64,000 nucleotides of DNA, from the NCBI RefSeq assembly GCF_041146395.1, contig NC_090999.1, positions 70,437,001 to 70,501,000 of the forward strand, given 5' to 3'. A model generated the notes under the pieces. The model was not told the DNA's origin. It ran no database searches and was given only the letters and a program-made list of their open reading frames with translations. A program made the position numbers and the translations under genes. The stretch comes from Eulemur rufifrons. Its lineage: Eukaryota; Chordata; Mammalia; Primates; Lemuridae. Positions 23,388 to 36,206 of this stretch are shown piece by piece (position 1 is the stretch's first letter; each line of letters starts with the position of its first letter).

Positions 23388-23880
23388 AAAAGCCAGAGGT
23401 GAAGATTACAATAAGAAGCCCTACCTGGAATTGCCTGGGGCAACAGTTAAACTGGTTAATCAAGATAAAGATTAACAGAAAGACCAGAGTCCCTTGGCTC
23501 AACCCCTGGCTGGGGACACAAAGCCTTTTGCACAAGAGGATAAATTGGTCTGGGGGTGTAGAAGAAAAGGTCCTGAGACTGGAACATAAAAATGTTAGAG
23601 CTGATAGGATTATGGAAGTTGGTTTAAACACATTTTTTTTTCTGAATTTAACCTTTTTTTTTTTCTATTTAACATTTAATCCTTCTTGAGTTTTGTCTTA
23701 ATTGAAATGAAATATAGGAATGTGAGTCATGACACCCCTCATAATCCTCAACAAGGCTTTGACCTTGCAGTCTGGACAAGGATAACCTGAGACTCTGAAA
23801 AACTGCAAAAGGAAACATGAGAAGGTCTATAAGAGCTAAAGGATTAAAAATACAAATTATGAGGACCCACAATAAAATAA

Positions 23881-25859
23881 CTAAAGAAAAAAATCACTCA
23901 GGAAAAATTAGCACTGTTTTTTTATTTTATGGATGATTTAAAGATTAATAGCCTTTCATGATCTTTACCACTATGTTAAACTCTAAATAGTGAAATCTGA
24001 ATTTACCAAATAAGCTTTATATTTTTCTAAAAACATTTTTACTTTCTAAAATAAATTGTTATTAGATTACTTTAATAGTAAATTGTCTTCTCTGTTGAAT
24101 AACGTAAAAAAATATTAATTTTTAAATAAGTATTTACTGAAACAATTGAGTACAGTACATCACTATACAGGGGATGATTATAAAGTTTTTTAATGGGAAA
24201 TAAATATTAAGATATGAGGTTAAGGATTCCATTTTTTCTTATAGTAGAGATGGTGATAACCACTGAGATTAAATTTCAATAACTAATCTTTATTAATTTT
24301 TATTAATCTTATTAATCTTTAGTTTTTAATGCCAAACATATCATTGTTTTTCCCAATGTTAGAGATAATATTGTGTTACCTGGAATTCAATTTTTGTCAC
24401 ATACTTTGTTTTTGGTTGTTAGTTTTGTTTCTTTCACAGCTGATTGTCTCTTACTTTTTAATTTTAGAAGGTCAAGGAGAAATATATGAGAAGCAAAGTA
24501 GTTTTAAATGAGACTCATCATTTAAGATTACAGGAAGAAATAAAGTCAAGAATGTCAGAGTTCCTGGCTCAGTGCTCTTAGAGCAGACCCTATAACTGGA
24601 AGGATTGAGAGTAGTCAGGACGTTTTAAGAAGCTCTCCTGTATTGATTTATCCACCACTGCCTGAAGCCAGACGTCAGAGTGATTCACCTCAGCCATCCA
24701 AGAACTCATCAGAGTTCTAGTACGAGAGGCCTTATGTTTCTAATTATTCTGACTTGCTTCCAATGGAGAGATAGATCTTTCAGCGTAAACTGGAATCTAT
24801 GAAAGTATGAACGTGTAAATAGACTGAATCAGAACCATTTTTGTCATTGAAAATATCAGAAATTTTCATGAAATGCAAGTATTACACAATGGGTGTAGTT
24901 GTGTGATATTATAATCCTTACAGTGGGAACGTCATCCTGAAGAAGTAGAAATTAGTTAATTAGTTAATTAATTAATTTAATGTGCTGCTCATTTATTAAT
25001 TATATAAACATATGAAATAATAATACAAATGGATGAGAATTTATTAATTAAATTTATGGATCAATTGCCCATACTTTATATATTAATACATGTTAAAGTG
25101 ATGCCCCACATTGCACCTTACTTGGCATATTTAAATGCAGAGCCTATGTCTTCCCAAATGCAATATAATATGAAGTATTATGTCTTCCCCTCAACCCTAC
25201 AAGTTAAATCACTCAGAAAACTGAAAGTTATCACTGCATGGAATTTTTACCATAAGTCCTAGTAGGGGTTTTGGGATACCCTAAGTTTTCTAATCTTAAA
25301 TTGTTCAAGTCATAAAAATAATCCTGCATCCTGAATCTTCATGCATACAACATCCAAAGTTAATAAATGTGATCACAAATGATGCTGTTTCCTCTGAGTT
25401 TTTTTCTACTTTCACCCCATTCTTAATCTGTTCCTCAGTTAGCAGGATTACTTGAAGTTCTTAAAAATACTCTTCTTTTTCAGATCACCACAATATCATC
25501 CATTTAGCTGAATGACTTTCTTTGGCTTGTCTTCTTGATGACACCATTTTCCTCCAGAAAGGGAGGGGGAAGGGAGGGGGAAGGGAGGGAGGGAGAAAGG
25601 AAGGAAGGTAGGGACATTAATACACAATGGAATATAGGACCCACCCGCTTTTAGTCCAAATGTAAGCTTTCCCAACCTTTATCTCTACTCCTTTTCATTA
25701 TCAGGAACTTAGACACCAATAGTCTGAACCACATGAAGTTGGTGCCTGAAGTCAGGCCATCTTGAAACTTATCACATCCAGGGGCCTTAGAAAGGGGCTC
25801 TGACCTGAAACTGAAACTATAAGTAGGCACAGACAACTTAAAAAAACATATACAAAAAC
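23881..25859. other. Unassigned AT-rich sequence with simple repeats
   Basis: No gene or named transposon recognised. A (TTAA)n-like run lies at about 24953-24977. A G/A tract at 25557-25612 carries seven or more GGG runs on the plus strand. Confidence 0.45.
25557..25612 (+). repeat. (GGGAGGGGGAA)n purine tract, G-quadruplex-like
   Basis: Runs of three to five G separated by one to three A, repeated more than four times within about 55 bases, satisfy the usual G3+N1-7 quadruplex pattern. It continues into a GGAA-rich tail. It could fold as DNA, or RNA if transcribed. Confidence 0.75.
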
Positions 25860-25930
25860 CTGATCTTACAGATGGGAAAATTGATCCGTAAAGATGCTGT
25901 GTCTTGCCCAAAGTTAGAATGAAAACTTTG
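25860..25930 (-). repeat. MIR fragment, antisense
   Basis: The block 'tgatcttacagatgggaaaattgatccgtaaagatgctgtgtcttgcccaaagtta' is the MIR core and 3' part on the minus strand. The edges are uncertain. Confidence 0.6.
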
Positions 25931-26019
25931 GCTAGAAAATTTAGCACGCAGTAGACATGTATCATAACAACTTTCAGATTCATTACTGCTTTTCTATGTC
26001 TCAATGAAGTATGCCTCAT

Positions 26020-28250
26020 TTGTTATTTCAACAAATGTTTATTGGACCCAACTCTTGTGCTTGATACTAGGTATTAATAAAGGAAAAAGATGAATATTTG
26101 CTCTCATCTTGCCCTGAATTGTGAAGAATAGACAATTAATAAGCAAGTAAATATATTTACTATATGTCTAGCCTATAAATATGACTAGAAAGAAAAATAA
26201 ACCAATGAAAACAGATAAAAAGAAATGAGGGAACATGATTTTACACAGGATCATCAGGGAAGGGTTTGCTGAGGAGATAGCTTTGAAAAGAGATCCGATT
26301 AAACTGAATGAATGAGCCATGTAAAATCAAGTGGTAAGAGCATTCTAAGTAGAGAGAAGAGCCAGTACAAAGACGCTGCTGTGGAAATAAACTTGGTTTG
26401 TCCCAGGAACAGCAAAATGACCAGTGTATGAGTTCAGTGTAGAGAGAAAGAAAATGAAGTCATAGAAGTAAACCAGGTTATGTAGGGCCTTGTAGGCCAT
26501 GGTAAGGACCTGAGATTATATTGTGATTTTAACCTACTAGATTGCTTTGAGCAGGGGAAGAGGCTGCCATTCAATTGACTGAATTGGGCTGATGCTATTG
26601 CAGCAGCCAAGTGAGAGGCTATATATGGCCTGGCCAGTGTGGCAGCAATTGAAGAGTTAAATTCAGGGTATACTCAAGTTCAGAGTATATTTTTTAAGGT
26701 TGAGATGCCTGCACTGCTCATGGGTTGATCGTCCTTTGGTCATGAGGTAGAGGTTGTCATTTATTGAGATGGGGGGACTATAAGGTTTGTGGGGGAAACC
26801 AAGGATTTAGGATACAAGAAGTTTAATAGAGTGGTCTATTAGACATTCACATGTAGAGGTCAAGTAGGCAGTTCAGGGACACAATGAGTGCTTGAGATTT
26901 AAAGTGAAGATTGCAGGTATAGAGATGGTATTTAAAGCTATGAGATTAAATCAGATTATCCAAGACATGAGTTTAAATAGAGAAAAAAAAAACCACTCAG
27001 GGATGAGCACTAGCATGCTCCAATATTAAGTGGTTCAGGAGAGGAGAAGAAACCAGCAAAGGAGCAACCAGTGAGGTAAGATAGGAAGTTTGCAGGCCTC
27101 TGAGGAGTGTTGCATTGTTTTGAAATCAAGTGAAGAAAATATTCAACAAGGCAGGATGTATCAATGGAGTTAAATGCCATTAAGAGATCTAGTAAGAGGG
27201 GACTTCACATTGTGCCTTCGGTTTCAAAAGATGGAGACCACAGATCATTTATTGGAGAGAAATTATAGTGGAGTAACAGAAATGAAACTGATTGAAATGT
27301 GTTGAAGAGAGAATATCAAATGAGTAAATAAAGGGAGAAAATGGGTATATATAAGTCTTTGGAGGACTTTTGCTATAAAATGGATCATGCAGCAGGAGCT
27401 AGAAGGCAAGTTGGATCTACGAAGTGTTATTTTTAATGAGAAGTAATATATATACATATATATACAGATATATGTATATATTGTTCTATAATATATACTT
27501 AATAATTACACAGTAGAGGAGAACTTGAAAAAGCTGAGGAGCAACGAACTAATTGCAGGAGATTCTTGTTAGAGTTGATGGTGTACACTGGTCATGTGAT
27601 GAGCAAGACAGGTAGGAACACAGACTATTCAACTGTAGTTAGAGAAAAGAAGGCAGAATAAGGACATAGTGATGCAAGTAGGTGTGCAGAGTTGGAGGTG
27701 CAAAGATAAAATAGTTTTCTTGTGTTGCTCAGATTTTCTCAGGGAAACAGATAAAATCAGCTGAGAGGAGCAGGGAGAGTTAGTAGAGTTTTGGAGTGAG
27801 ATGAGAATGGGGGAAACAAATTTCTTAGAAGTTGAAGAGTGAATGGACACTCTGCCTTCTTGTCTACATCTATGGCTGAATAGTCCATGATGTTACCCAA
27901 ATCTTGCCCACCAGTGGATGGTGACCAGTGGATACCATCCACTCTAACATTAAGAACCTCCTGCAATTGGAGCACTGCTCATTAGAATTTTCAATTTTTC
28001 CTACTCAACTGGGTTTTTGCTAGACAATCCTGAGGACCACTTAAGATTTATAGTCATAAATTTAAAGTGAGAACAATAAGTTGGATGTTTTCTCTCCAGC
28101 CACATTCAGCTGATTGGGTGCAGGTAGTGAATGGACAGAAATTTAAATTTTAAAAGATTGACATTTTACTGGGTGAGTACAATCGATGTAGAGAAAAGCA
28201 GGAGTGTTAGGTGGTCTTCTGCTTCAGCTCCTCTCAGCCTGTCACCTAGG
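26020..28250 (-). repeat. Long L2 LINE, antisense, including RT region
   Basis: The left end 'ttcaacaaatgtttattggaccc' is the L2 3' end in complement. Rightward follow 'cagggaagggtttgctgaggagatag', 'ttgtaggccatggtaaggacctgagattatattgt' and 'tattgcagcagccaagtgagaggc', then the complement of the L2 coding part. Bases about 26905-26945 align by eye with the complement of the block coding the RT active site. More L2-like blocks appear near 27050-27210 and 27640-27840. About 2.2 kb makes it one of the longest old LINE copies here. It is fully decayed. Confidence 0.65.
27441..27484. repeat. AT-rich near-palindrome (TATA/TATAC repeats)
   Basis: 'taatatatatacatatatata' followed by 'cagatatatgtatatattg' forms an interrupted inverted repeat able to fold as a hairpin. 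It lies inside the old L2 and is probably a grown microsatellite. Confidence 0.6.
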
Positions 28251-28286
28251 CTGCTACTTCCTGCTACCCTTGCAGCTCCCTGCATG

Positions 28287-28288
<2 letters not shown>

Positions 28289-28322
<34 letters not shown>
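28289..28322 (+). repeat. (CA)n dinucleotide microsatellite
   Basis: An uninterrupted CA run of about 16 units, long enough to be length-polymorphic. It is preceded by a CT-rich stretch. Confidence 0.95.
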
Positions 28323-28325
<3 letters not shown>

Positions 28326-28429
28326 CAGATAAACATAGATTTTACAGGTCAACACAATACCATAAATTTACTGCACACTTGCCCTAGCTGTGTAAAAGCC
28401 TCTCAAAATCTTCTTTCAGATGTTCTTTT

Positions 28430-29290
28430 TCTTTTTTAAAAATTTGTGTGGATGCATAATAGTTATACATATTTATGGGGTACATGTAATATTTTCTACA
28501 AGCAAACAATGATCAAATCTGGGCAACTGGGGTATCCATCACCTCAAACATGTATTGTTTCTTTGTGTTGAGAACATTATAAATCTACTCTTCTAGTTAT
28601 TTTGAAATATAGAATAAATCATTGTTCACTGTAGTCACATATATAGTGTATATATGTACCACATTTGTTTTATCCATCATCTGTTGATAGACACTAATGT
28701 TGATTCTATATCTTGTGTATTGTGAATAGTGCTGCAATAAATGTGGAAGTGAAGATATTGCTTAGATATACAGATTTCCTTTCTTCTCTATATATACCCA
28801 GTAGTGGGATTGCTGGATCACATGGTAGTTCTATTTTTAGTTTTTTGAAGAACCTCCATGCTGTTTTCCATAGTGGCTATACAAATTTATATCCTCAGCA
28901 ACAACATGCAAACATTTTCCTTTCTCTACGTCATTGCCAGCATTCATTATTGCCTGTCTTGTTTTTGTAATAGCCATTTTGACTGGAGTGAGATGATATC
29001 TCACTGTGGATTTGATTTGCATTTCCCTGATGATTAATGTTGCTGAGCATTTTTTCACATCCCTGTTGGGCATTTATATGTCTTCTTTTGAGAAATGTCT
29101 GTTCAGATCTTTTGCCCATTTTTTAATCAGATTATTTGTCTTTTTGCTATTGAGTTGCTTGAATTCCTTATATATTCTGGTTGTTAAGCCCTTGTCAGTT
29201 AAAGAGTTTGAAAATATTTTCTCCTATTCTGCAGGCTGTCTTTTCCCTTTGTTGATCGTTTCTCTTGAAGTTTTTAAACCATTTTTAGGT
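28430..29290 (-). mobile_element. L1 LINE, antisense, 3' UTR and ORF2 C-terminus
   Basis: The left end 'catatttatggggtacatgtaat' is the complement of an L1 3' UTR. Further right is the ORF2 C-terminal block 'tatatatacccagtagtgggattgctggatcacatgg' (about 28791) and 'tgatttgcatttccctgatgatta' (about 29013). Open pieces on the minus strand carry fragments such as [19 protein letters not shown]. It is 5' truncated at about 29290. Confidence 0.88.
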
Positions 29291-29565
29291 TGAACTCTCG
29301 TGAAGGAGACAAAGACACAGCATCTGGCTGACAAATCAAAATAGCTCTTGATCAGTCCCTGGAAATCCTGGAAACCAGGTAACAGATATGATTGCAAGCA
29401 TACAGACAATTTGCTTTTTTTATAATTTATGGTGCAAAAATCATAACAAAACCCTACAACTACTGATAAGAATAGAAACATTAGTGAATCCACTTTGGTA
29501 GGAGGTATAGGAATATAGAAATAAGTATGTTTTGATGGAAGAATATAATTACGAATTTTTTGTTC

Positions 29566-29853
<288 letters not shown>

Positions 29854-29859
29854 AATATG

Positions 29860-31043
29860 AATTTTAAAAATATTAATTCTACACACTCTTCCCAGGAATT
29901 TCACTGTTAAGGTTGATCATGTTTAGTAAAGAGGTTAATAAGAAAATATTTGGCTTAGACCTAATATATGTAGATGGTGGTGGTGATCCCTTTGTAGTAT
30001 AAAATTATAATGAAAAATAAGTGCATATTATGACTACTAGAAAAACCTCATTGAGATGTTTCATTGATATTCAGACTCATAATAAACCGGCATGAATAAG
30101 GATATTTACTATTCTGCCATCACTGATGTCTATTATGGTATTCTAATATGACCCTAAATGTAGTTGAGTATTTGCTCCAAAATTATATGGCAATATATAA
30201 TTTAGAGCTAGAAGAGCTATCTACCACAATTGACTACGTGTGAAAAATGAAAAGAAAGACACTAATACACCATGTGTGGTATAACCACAGTTTGAGCACT
30301 CTACATATTTGCTAATATTACAATGTTATTCTTTTTTTTTTGATATTAATATAATGATCATTTTCACATTTATTTTTTTTTATTTATTTATTTTTTAAAA
30401 CAACAGTTTCATATTTTTTTCCCCACCCCCCCTTTCCCGAGTCAGCACCTTCAAGTGTTACCACTCCCCAAACGGTGCGCAATGCACTCATACAATGTTA
30501 TTCTTAAAGTGTCTTTCTCATTTGTTTTTCACTTACTAGGATCATTCATAATCATAATGTTTTACCTAGTTTATTTGAGAAAAAAAGAGAAAGATTTCAT
30601 GTGAATATTTTAGCATTACTAGGAAAAGCAAGGTAACAATCTACTCTTTCAAGTGCCTGTTTACTGGCATTTATTTGCACAAGTAGGAAAATAAAAGTGA
30701 GTCATATCTAACACATGCATTTGGTGAAATATCTCCTCATTTGTATTCTTCTCTTTGTAAACTTGTTTCTCCCTAGCTGTCATTAGGATCTCAAGAAATG
30801 AGACACAGTGGACACAATTACAGAAAGGAGACATTGATTTAAGGGAATTGCTGGGAGACAGGAACAGAATGGAGAGATGCCCCTCGAGGCCCCAAGAGAT
30901 GCTAAGAGAAGAAACGAAGATGGTGAGAGTTTGATTCATGTCCTCATTTTTCCTTTTTGGAAAAATCCTACTGGGAATGGTGGATCCTGAGAAAAAAAAG
31001 AAGGGGAAGATAGTGACATATTTATCATGGGAAGGCTGCAAAT
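29860..31043. other. Unassigned sequence around a small L1 insertion
   Basis: Apart from the insertion at 30334-30490, no gene or repeat is recognised. A 126-codon minus-strand frame at 30661-31041 has no domain I can see. Confidence 0.4.
30334..30490 (-). mobile_element. Short 5'-truncated L1 3' end with perfect 15-base TSD
   Basis: A 157-base insert starts with poly-T on the plus strand and ends 'cggtgcgcaatgcactca'. In complement, 'tgcgcaccgtttggggag' and 'aaggtgctgactcgg' match the conserved boxes of the lemur L1 3' UTRs at 21700 and 49470. The tail differs, with A-rich 'aataaataaat' and further AT-rich sequence. The target tacaatgttattctt is duplicated perfectly at 30319-30333 and 30491-30505. 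Confidence 0.8.
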
Positions 31044-31051
31044 CTCTAGAG

Positions 31052-31245
31052 CAGGAATTAGCAAATGTCTGTAAAGGGACAGATAAATATTTTGGGCTTT
31101 GTGGCCATATGGTCTCTGTTACAGCTACTCACCTCTGACCTCACAGCATGAAAGTAGCCATATATAACACATAAATGAGTGTGTGTCTGCGTTCCATCAC
31201 ATGGCAGGTGGATTTAGCCTACAGGCTGTAGTTTGCATACCCCTG
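31052..31245 (+). mobile_element. MER5A (hAT-Charlie non-autonomous DNA transposon)
   Basis: It starts 'caggaattagcaaatgtctgtaaagggacagat' and ends 'ctgtagtttgcatacccctg', the MER5A termini, with 'gggctttgtggccatatggtctctgt' between them. Eight-base flanks ctctagag and ctctaagg (31044-31051, 31246-31253) fit hAT target duplications with two changes. Confidence 0.9.
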
Positions 31246-31253
31246 CTCTAAGG

Positions 31254-34200
31254 GAAGCCTCCCATGTGGCCATGTTCAACATGGCACTCAGGAATTGTAC
31301 AGTGCTGGCAGTGGCAAGTGATTCGAGAGAGAGCCTAAGGTTGCCCTCTCCCCTGGGTCCCCTCCAATTATGGGGACTGTGGAAGAATGTCACTAGTTTT
31401 CTTACACCCTCATAAATACAATGGACCATCAGAAGCTTAAGTGATTAGGATAAAGATAATGCTATGTGTAGGGATTTTATGACTGGTGGCAAAAGGCAGG
31501 AACCATGTACTCCAATAGTAGATGTCAGCCCAAGGCCCAAACATCTATTGATCCACGACAGCAGTCACTAATTAAGAGAACACACAGAACTGGTCATTGT
31601 TCAGCAGAGATCAGAGAGAATCACTTTATTCCAAAGACCTTGTCTCCTGACACCACCATGAGTTCATGTAAAACCCACACCATATTACCAGAAGGCATCT
31701 TGGCAAACAGCTGAGGCAGAAACAAATTTTGAAAAATTAAATTGCCCCAAAGAGAATGTTACAGAGTTACCTAAAGAAACTTTAAACTACTGAATTTAAA
31801 GGAGTTTACTATATTATAAATCAATACAGGGAGGTATATGGGTGGGAGTACATGAGGGCTCTGGTTTATCCTACAGTGTCAAGACATTGTGAGGAAGATC
31901 ACATAAATTAAATTGTAGGAATTAAAGAAACATTTTTATTTGAACAGATAAATATTAAAAACAAATATTTAACCCTATTACACATAGATTTCACATGGAA
32001 TATTTCTTATTCCTAGAAAACATATTTTGTGAAGAAAAGATGTTAGACTAATGCCTATCCTCAATTCTGTACTCTTCTGATACATCAAGATAAAAAAAAA
32101 AAATCCCAGTGCAATTTTTCACTTTTGTATCAAAGATTGATACATGGCTTGGATTCTAATAGGAAGAGAAATCCTGAACAAATAATGCAGTCATGCAGTC
32201 CCACAGGAAAAAAAGAAAAGAAAAAAATACTCAAATAGCTGGTTTTATTTGTAAGGTTAGAAATTTGCTTCACCTTCTCTTAATATTATCTTGTCCGCTT
32301 CCAAATTTCAAATGATGAACTGCCAACTTGGGAATACTAGAAATGGCTAAAAGAGTTTTTTAAGCATGTAAAAGCTAAATGATATGTTATACTGAGAGAT
32401 AAAGTTTGCTATGGTTAAAGCAGCTTTTCCATCCCCAGCAGACTAGTACTTATTGTAGATTAAGAACTCCTGATGGCTATCTCATTTCATCTTTGTACCA
32501 TAGTAATGGTGGTATTGAAGAAAACACAAAGTTGATCCATATCATTCTAAAGGCAACCTTTCTCTGTTTATTAAAGTCATATACCACTTTCTATATTATA
32601 ACTGAAGATGGAAATTAAGCTCTATTTTCCCAGATGACTTTTGCAAAATATCATTGACAGATACGCTCAAGAGTTTGGCATCATGGTGGTACTTTATAGT
32701 AAGAAATTTGTTGTAATTTTTTATTAATTCTAAAGCTTTTCTATTACTGTATTCCTTTAAAATTCATGATGTCAAGGACATTTCCAGAAACCTCGTGTCC
32801 TCTTATTTTGTGACTACAATAAAGCTTTTTCAAAAGCCCCTGTTATTTATTTATTTAATATTTTTTGCCACATTAAGAGAAGCCTCATTCCTGAAAACAG
32901 AGATTCTGACTCAGTTTCTCTAAGTCATTAGAATATTGTGAAAAATGAAAAGAACAGATCCCTAGAGTTACATGTAAATAATAGTATGCAAAAAAGCAGA
33001 GCTAAATAATCAAAAAAGTAGCAAACTGGATATTAATAATGAATGGCACTGTTGATTATATAAATCCACATCTTTTTGTCTGATAAATTTACTCCAATTG
33101 AAGTGTGGGTAAGAGGTATCCAAAGACCCGGGTTCTGATCTATGGATACTTTTAACAAATCCATTAAATCTCACCATTGAATAAAGAATAATGACTGTAT
33201 TTAAGAGCTCCTTTTATTTAAGGATGTAGTTAATTAAAAATGAAAGAGTACTTTTAATTGAGACCTCCATTTCCTAATATTTATTCCTTTTAACTACCTA
33301 ATTTTGTAGAATAATGTGTCTAATCATGAGAAAAGAAAGATAAATCATCAGAGCTTTCTTTCTTAAGTTTTGAATTTGAAATTTTCAAGTAAACTTTTTC
33401 CTGGGATAAGGAAAAACAAGTCAATGTATTTGTATTCTCTATAGTTTATCTTTCTCCAATTCCAAGGAAGTAACCAGATCTTTAATGTTCCAAGAGAGTT
33501 TTTCAAGAAAAGAAAACAAAATCTTGAAGTTAAGTCTTTTCTCTGTGTTTTTCAGAAATGTTACTATAATGAAGAAATTATCTTAAGGGTGATGAGGGGG
33601 TAGAGAAAAAGACAAATCTTCCAGAGGATTTTGATCCTTGATATTGGGAAACAGGCTATTGGAAAGTAAACCAAAAGACAGAGAAGACAAAATAATGTAA
33701 TTATTCTCTCTCTGAGAGGACAACTCTGCAGAATATCTCTAGGCATTTTTCAAAATCCCCCAGCTCTTCAGATTTTCTGGCAATAATAAAAGTCATAAGA
33801 ATGGATTGAGAGGGTGGGGAATGAGTCAACAGTAGATTAGAAAAAGATAAAGAGGCATTTGGCAGAAAAATTAGCATTCACATTTCTATTCTGAATTTCC
33901 TGACAATGAGAATGCTAGACTATGTCCTTGATGCCACTATAACTTAATTTCTGACTTATTTTGTGAGGAGAAGTGAAAGTTATAAAAGGTTACATAGTGA
34001 TTAAAATTGATATATTTCATATTGTTTATTTTAGTTTATTTATTAGGAAAAAAAAGTCAAAATTTTTTTCAAATAATCCAGATGATTTCCCATTGTTTTC
34101 TACTTACTCAGGGTTTCCATTAGTATACAGTAAATTTTATGGTGCATATGTTATCTGTAAGTATTGAAGCTCATTTTCTGGACTATCCTTAGTTATAGAG

Positions 34201-36194
34201 CTGTTGAAAACATTTACTGGATCCAAGACACCTCAAAAACATATTTTGTGTGTGTTGAGTGCAGGGAAGAGGAAGTGAGTTCTTGATGTTATTGTGCCTA
34301 CACAGCTCTAAAGTATGCTCTTTCATTCATTATACAGAGGTTAATTTGAATAACAAACAGTAATTTAACTTTCTCAAATCTCTATTTCTTCATCTATTAA
34401 AACCACCCCAAAAGGTTGTACAGACTAAAGTCGTTAGTATATATGAAGATACTTTAATTGTCTCCAGGCAAAAACAGGTTCTGAACACATCTAATTTTTA
34501 TTGATTCATTAAGTACCCACTATAATGTAGGTGATTTGGATGTATGCAAGGATATATATGGCACATTCCATACCCTAAATTTATGATGCACATTCATGAC
34601 GAGGTTAGTAGGAGAACTTGAGGCATGACCCAATAAACTTTTTACATACTAGCATTCTGTCCCTGACAATGGGTTTAGAGAGGTCCCTTATATACTTCCT
34701 GCCTAAGCCATAGGGAACCTCTCTACCAGGAACCCAAAATTATTACAGCACCAACTAGTCAGCAATACAAGCATCACCTACAGTATATGAAGACTCTATC
34801 TGGACTAGAGGTCTGTATAAGGCACCATGGCTCCAGTTCTACCCTGTTTCTCTTCCCAACCCATGGTGCTCCAGCATCATTTCAGTCATGACCTTGCTTT
34901 ACTGCTTAAGGCAAAATTACTAACAGGTGATATATAAGCCACATAGAAAATAGTAACCTCATAACAAATATGCCATAGAGCAAAATGACTGACAGATAAT
35001 ATCCTACTGTAGAAACTAGGTGGATAGGCGACCCATTTACTAGATTAATATGACAAAGAATATAATTGTTATGATTTATTTAAAGCAAGAATTCCACATC
35101 TTCTTTAAAAGAATGAGCAATACAATAAAAGAAATGTATATGTTCTGCCAGTACTATGGGGACACCTTGACATTTCTTTTCATTTTCTGACAAGTGTTTT
35201 ACAAGTTTCTCTCTAATGTTTCCATAAATCAGTAGCTGAGTATATAAAATTTGTTTCTATATCTCTGCAAAATCACAGAAAACATTCTTTAGGTAGTTAA
35301 CTTCAAATTTTTCAAAGTCTGTATATTTTAAATGTTAGGTTGAAATGTTAGATTGAATTTTAAGCAATCAATCTACTACACTTCCAGCCTACCCCATACA
35401 TGGGCCACACATGATCAAAGAATCCCTTAGGATGCCAGCGAGTATGACAACTGTCTGTGGGTAACCTCTGTGGGAAGGGCTAGGGCATGTGGCTGGGCAT
35501 TGACAGTATCTAGGTATGGTAAGGAAGGATAAAGAGTCAAAATGATTTACAATTGCTTGAATCCGTGTGATTCAGAGGCAACTGATAGAATAAGTACAGT
35601 CAAAAAGGAGAGCAGTGTGTAGACTAAATCTATTTTTAGTAGCACTGGGTAAGTGATGCTAGTGGGACAATCAGAAATGTGTGTCTGAAACTCTTACATA
35701 GACTGAACAAGAAGGCTGAGGTTGGGAATAGTAGAAAAATTGATGTCTAGGAGGCAAGATGAGGACCCCCAAAAGGAAGAAGCATAAGGGTAGAAGGAGA
35801 GCCAGATATTAATGAGTTGTTATTTTTACTGGCATTGAACTAACAGCGTGATTCTAGTTTAGCAACATTTGAATTTCTTTCCAAGATGATTTGCCTTGAA
35901 CATTAATTTTTAGATGTATCAAAGTTTATGGAATATTTGGTTTTAGGATATTAAGTTTCACCACCACTGATTTAAAAGTAGCTATAAAATGGAATATACA
36001 GAATAATATTTACAAAAGTAGATGTCATGCCCTAAGACTCAGTTTTCCAACACTGCTAAATAAATTCTTCTTTAACTTTCAGAAACATTATCCTCAGTAG
36101 GATCCCAGAACAAATGTCAAAAATCAAAACCAGGTTTTATTTCAGTTAAATAAGGTTTTAATCACTTGGAATTAAGTAAAATAAAGCCTAGTTT
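31254..36194. other. Repeat-poor intergenic stretch
   Basis: Nearly 5 kb without a clear transposon. 31500-31700 might be an old LTR in complement ('agaatcactttattccaaagacc'), but I cannot support it. 34490-34590 has weak L2 resemblance. An A-run lies at 32091-32103. I see no exon. Confidence 0.45.
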
Positions 36195-36206
36195 TAGAAC
36201 CATCTT

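Larger units (their letters stand above)
21418..23880 (+). pseudogene. ERV internal remnant, gag-like, broken
   Basis: Downstream of the LTR and primer site lies about 2 kb of sequence with short open segments in one orientation, notably 21913-22176 and 22130-22250, and a segment near 22520-22670 that reads as protein with few stops. The position suggests leader plus gag. Frameshifts and in-frame stops are frequent, so there is no functional product. I saw no protease, RT, integrase or envelope motif and no matching 3' LTR before 24 kb. A lemur-type L1 tail (about 21615-21845) and an AluJ (23067-23387) were inserted later. The gag label is inference from position; the frames resemble no family I can name with certainty. 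Confidence 0.4.

Noticed and set aside
25651..26019. 122-codon minus-strand frame
   Set aside because: It crosses a MIR fragment and the L2 edge, with no domain or splice support.
28289..28322. CA run as a CRISPR-like or regulated repeat
   Set aside because: It is an ordinary dinucleotide microsatellite. No spaced repeat array of CRISPR type exists in the window.
30661..31041. 126-codon minus-strand frame
   Set aside because: Low-complexity composition, no motif and no promoter or splice context; expected by chance in AT-rich DNA.
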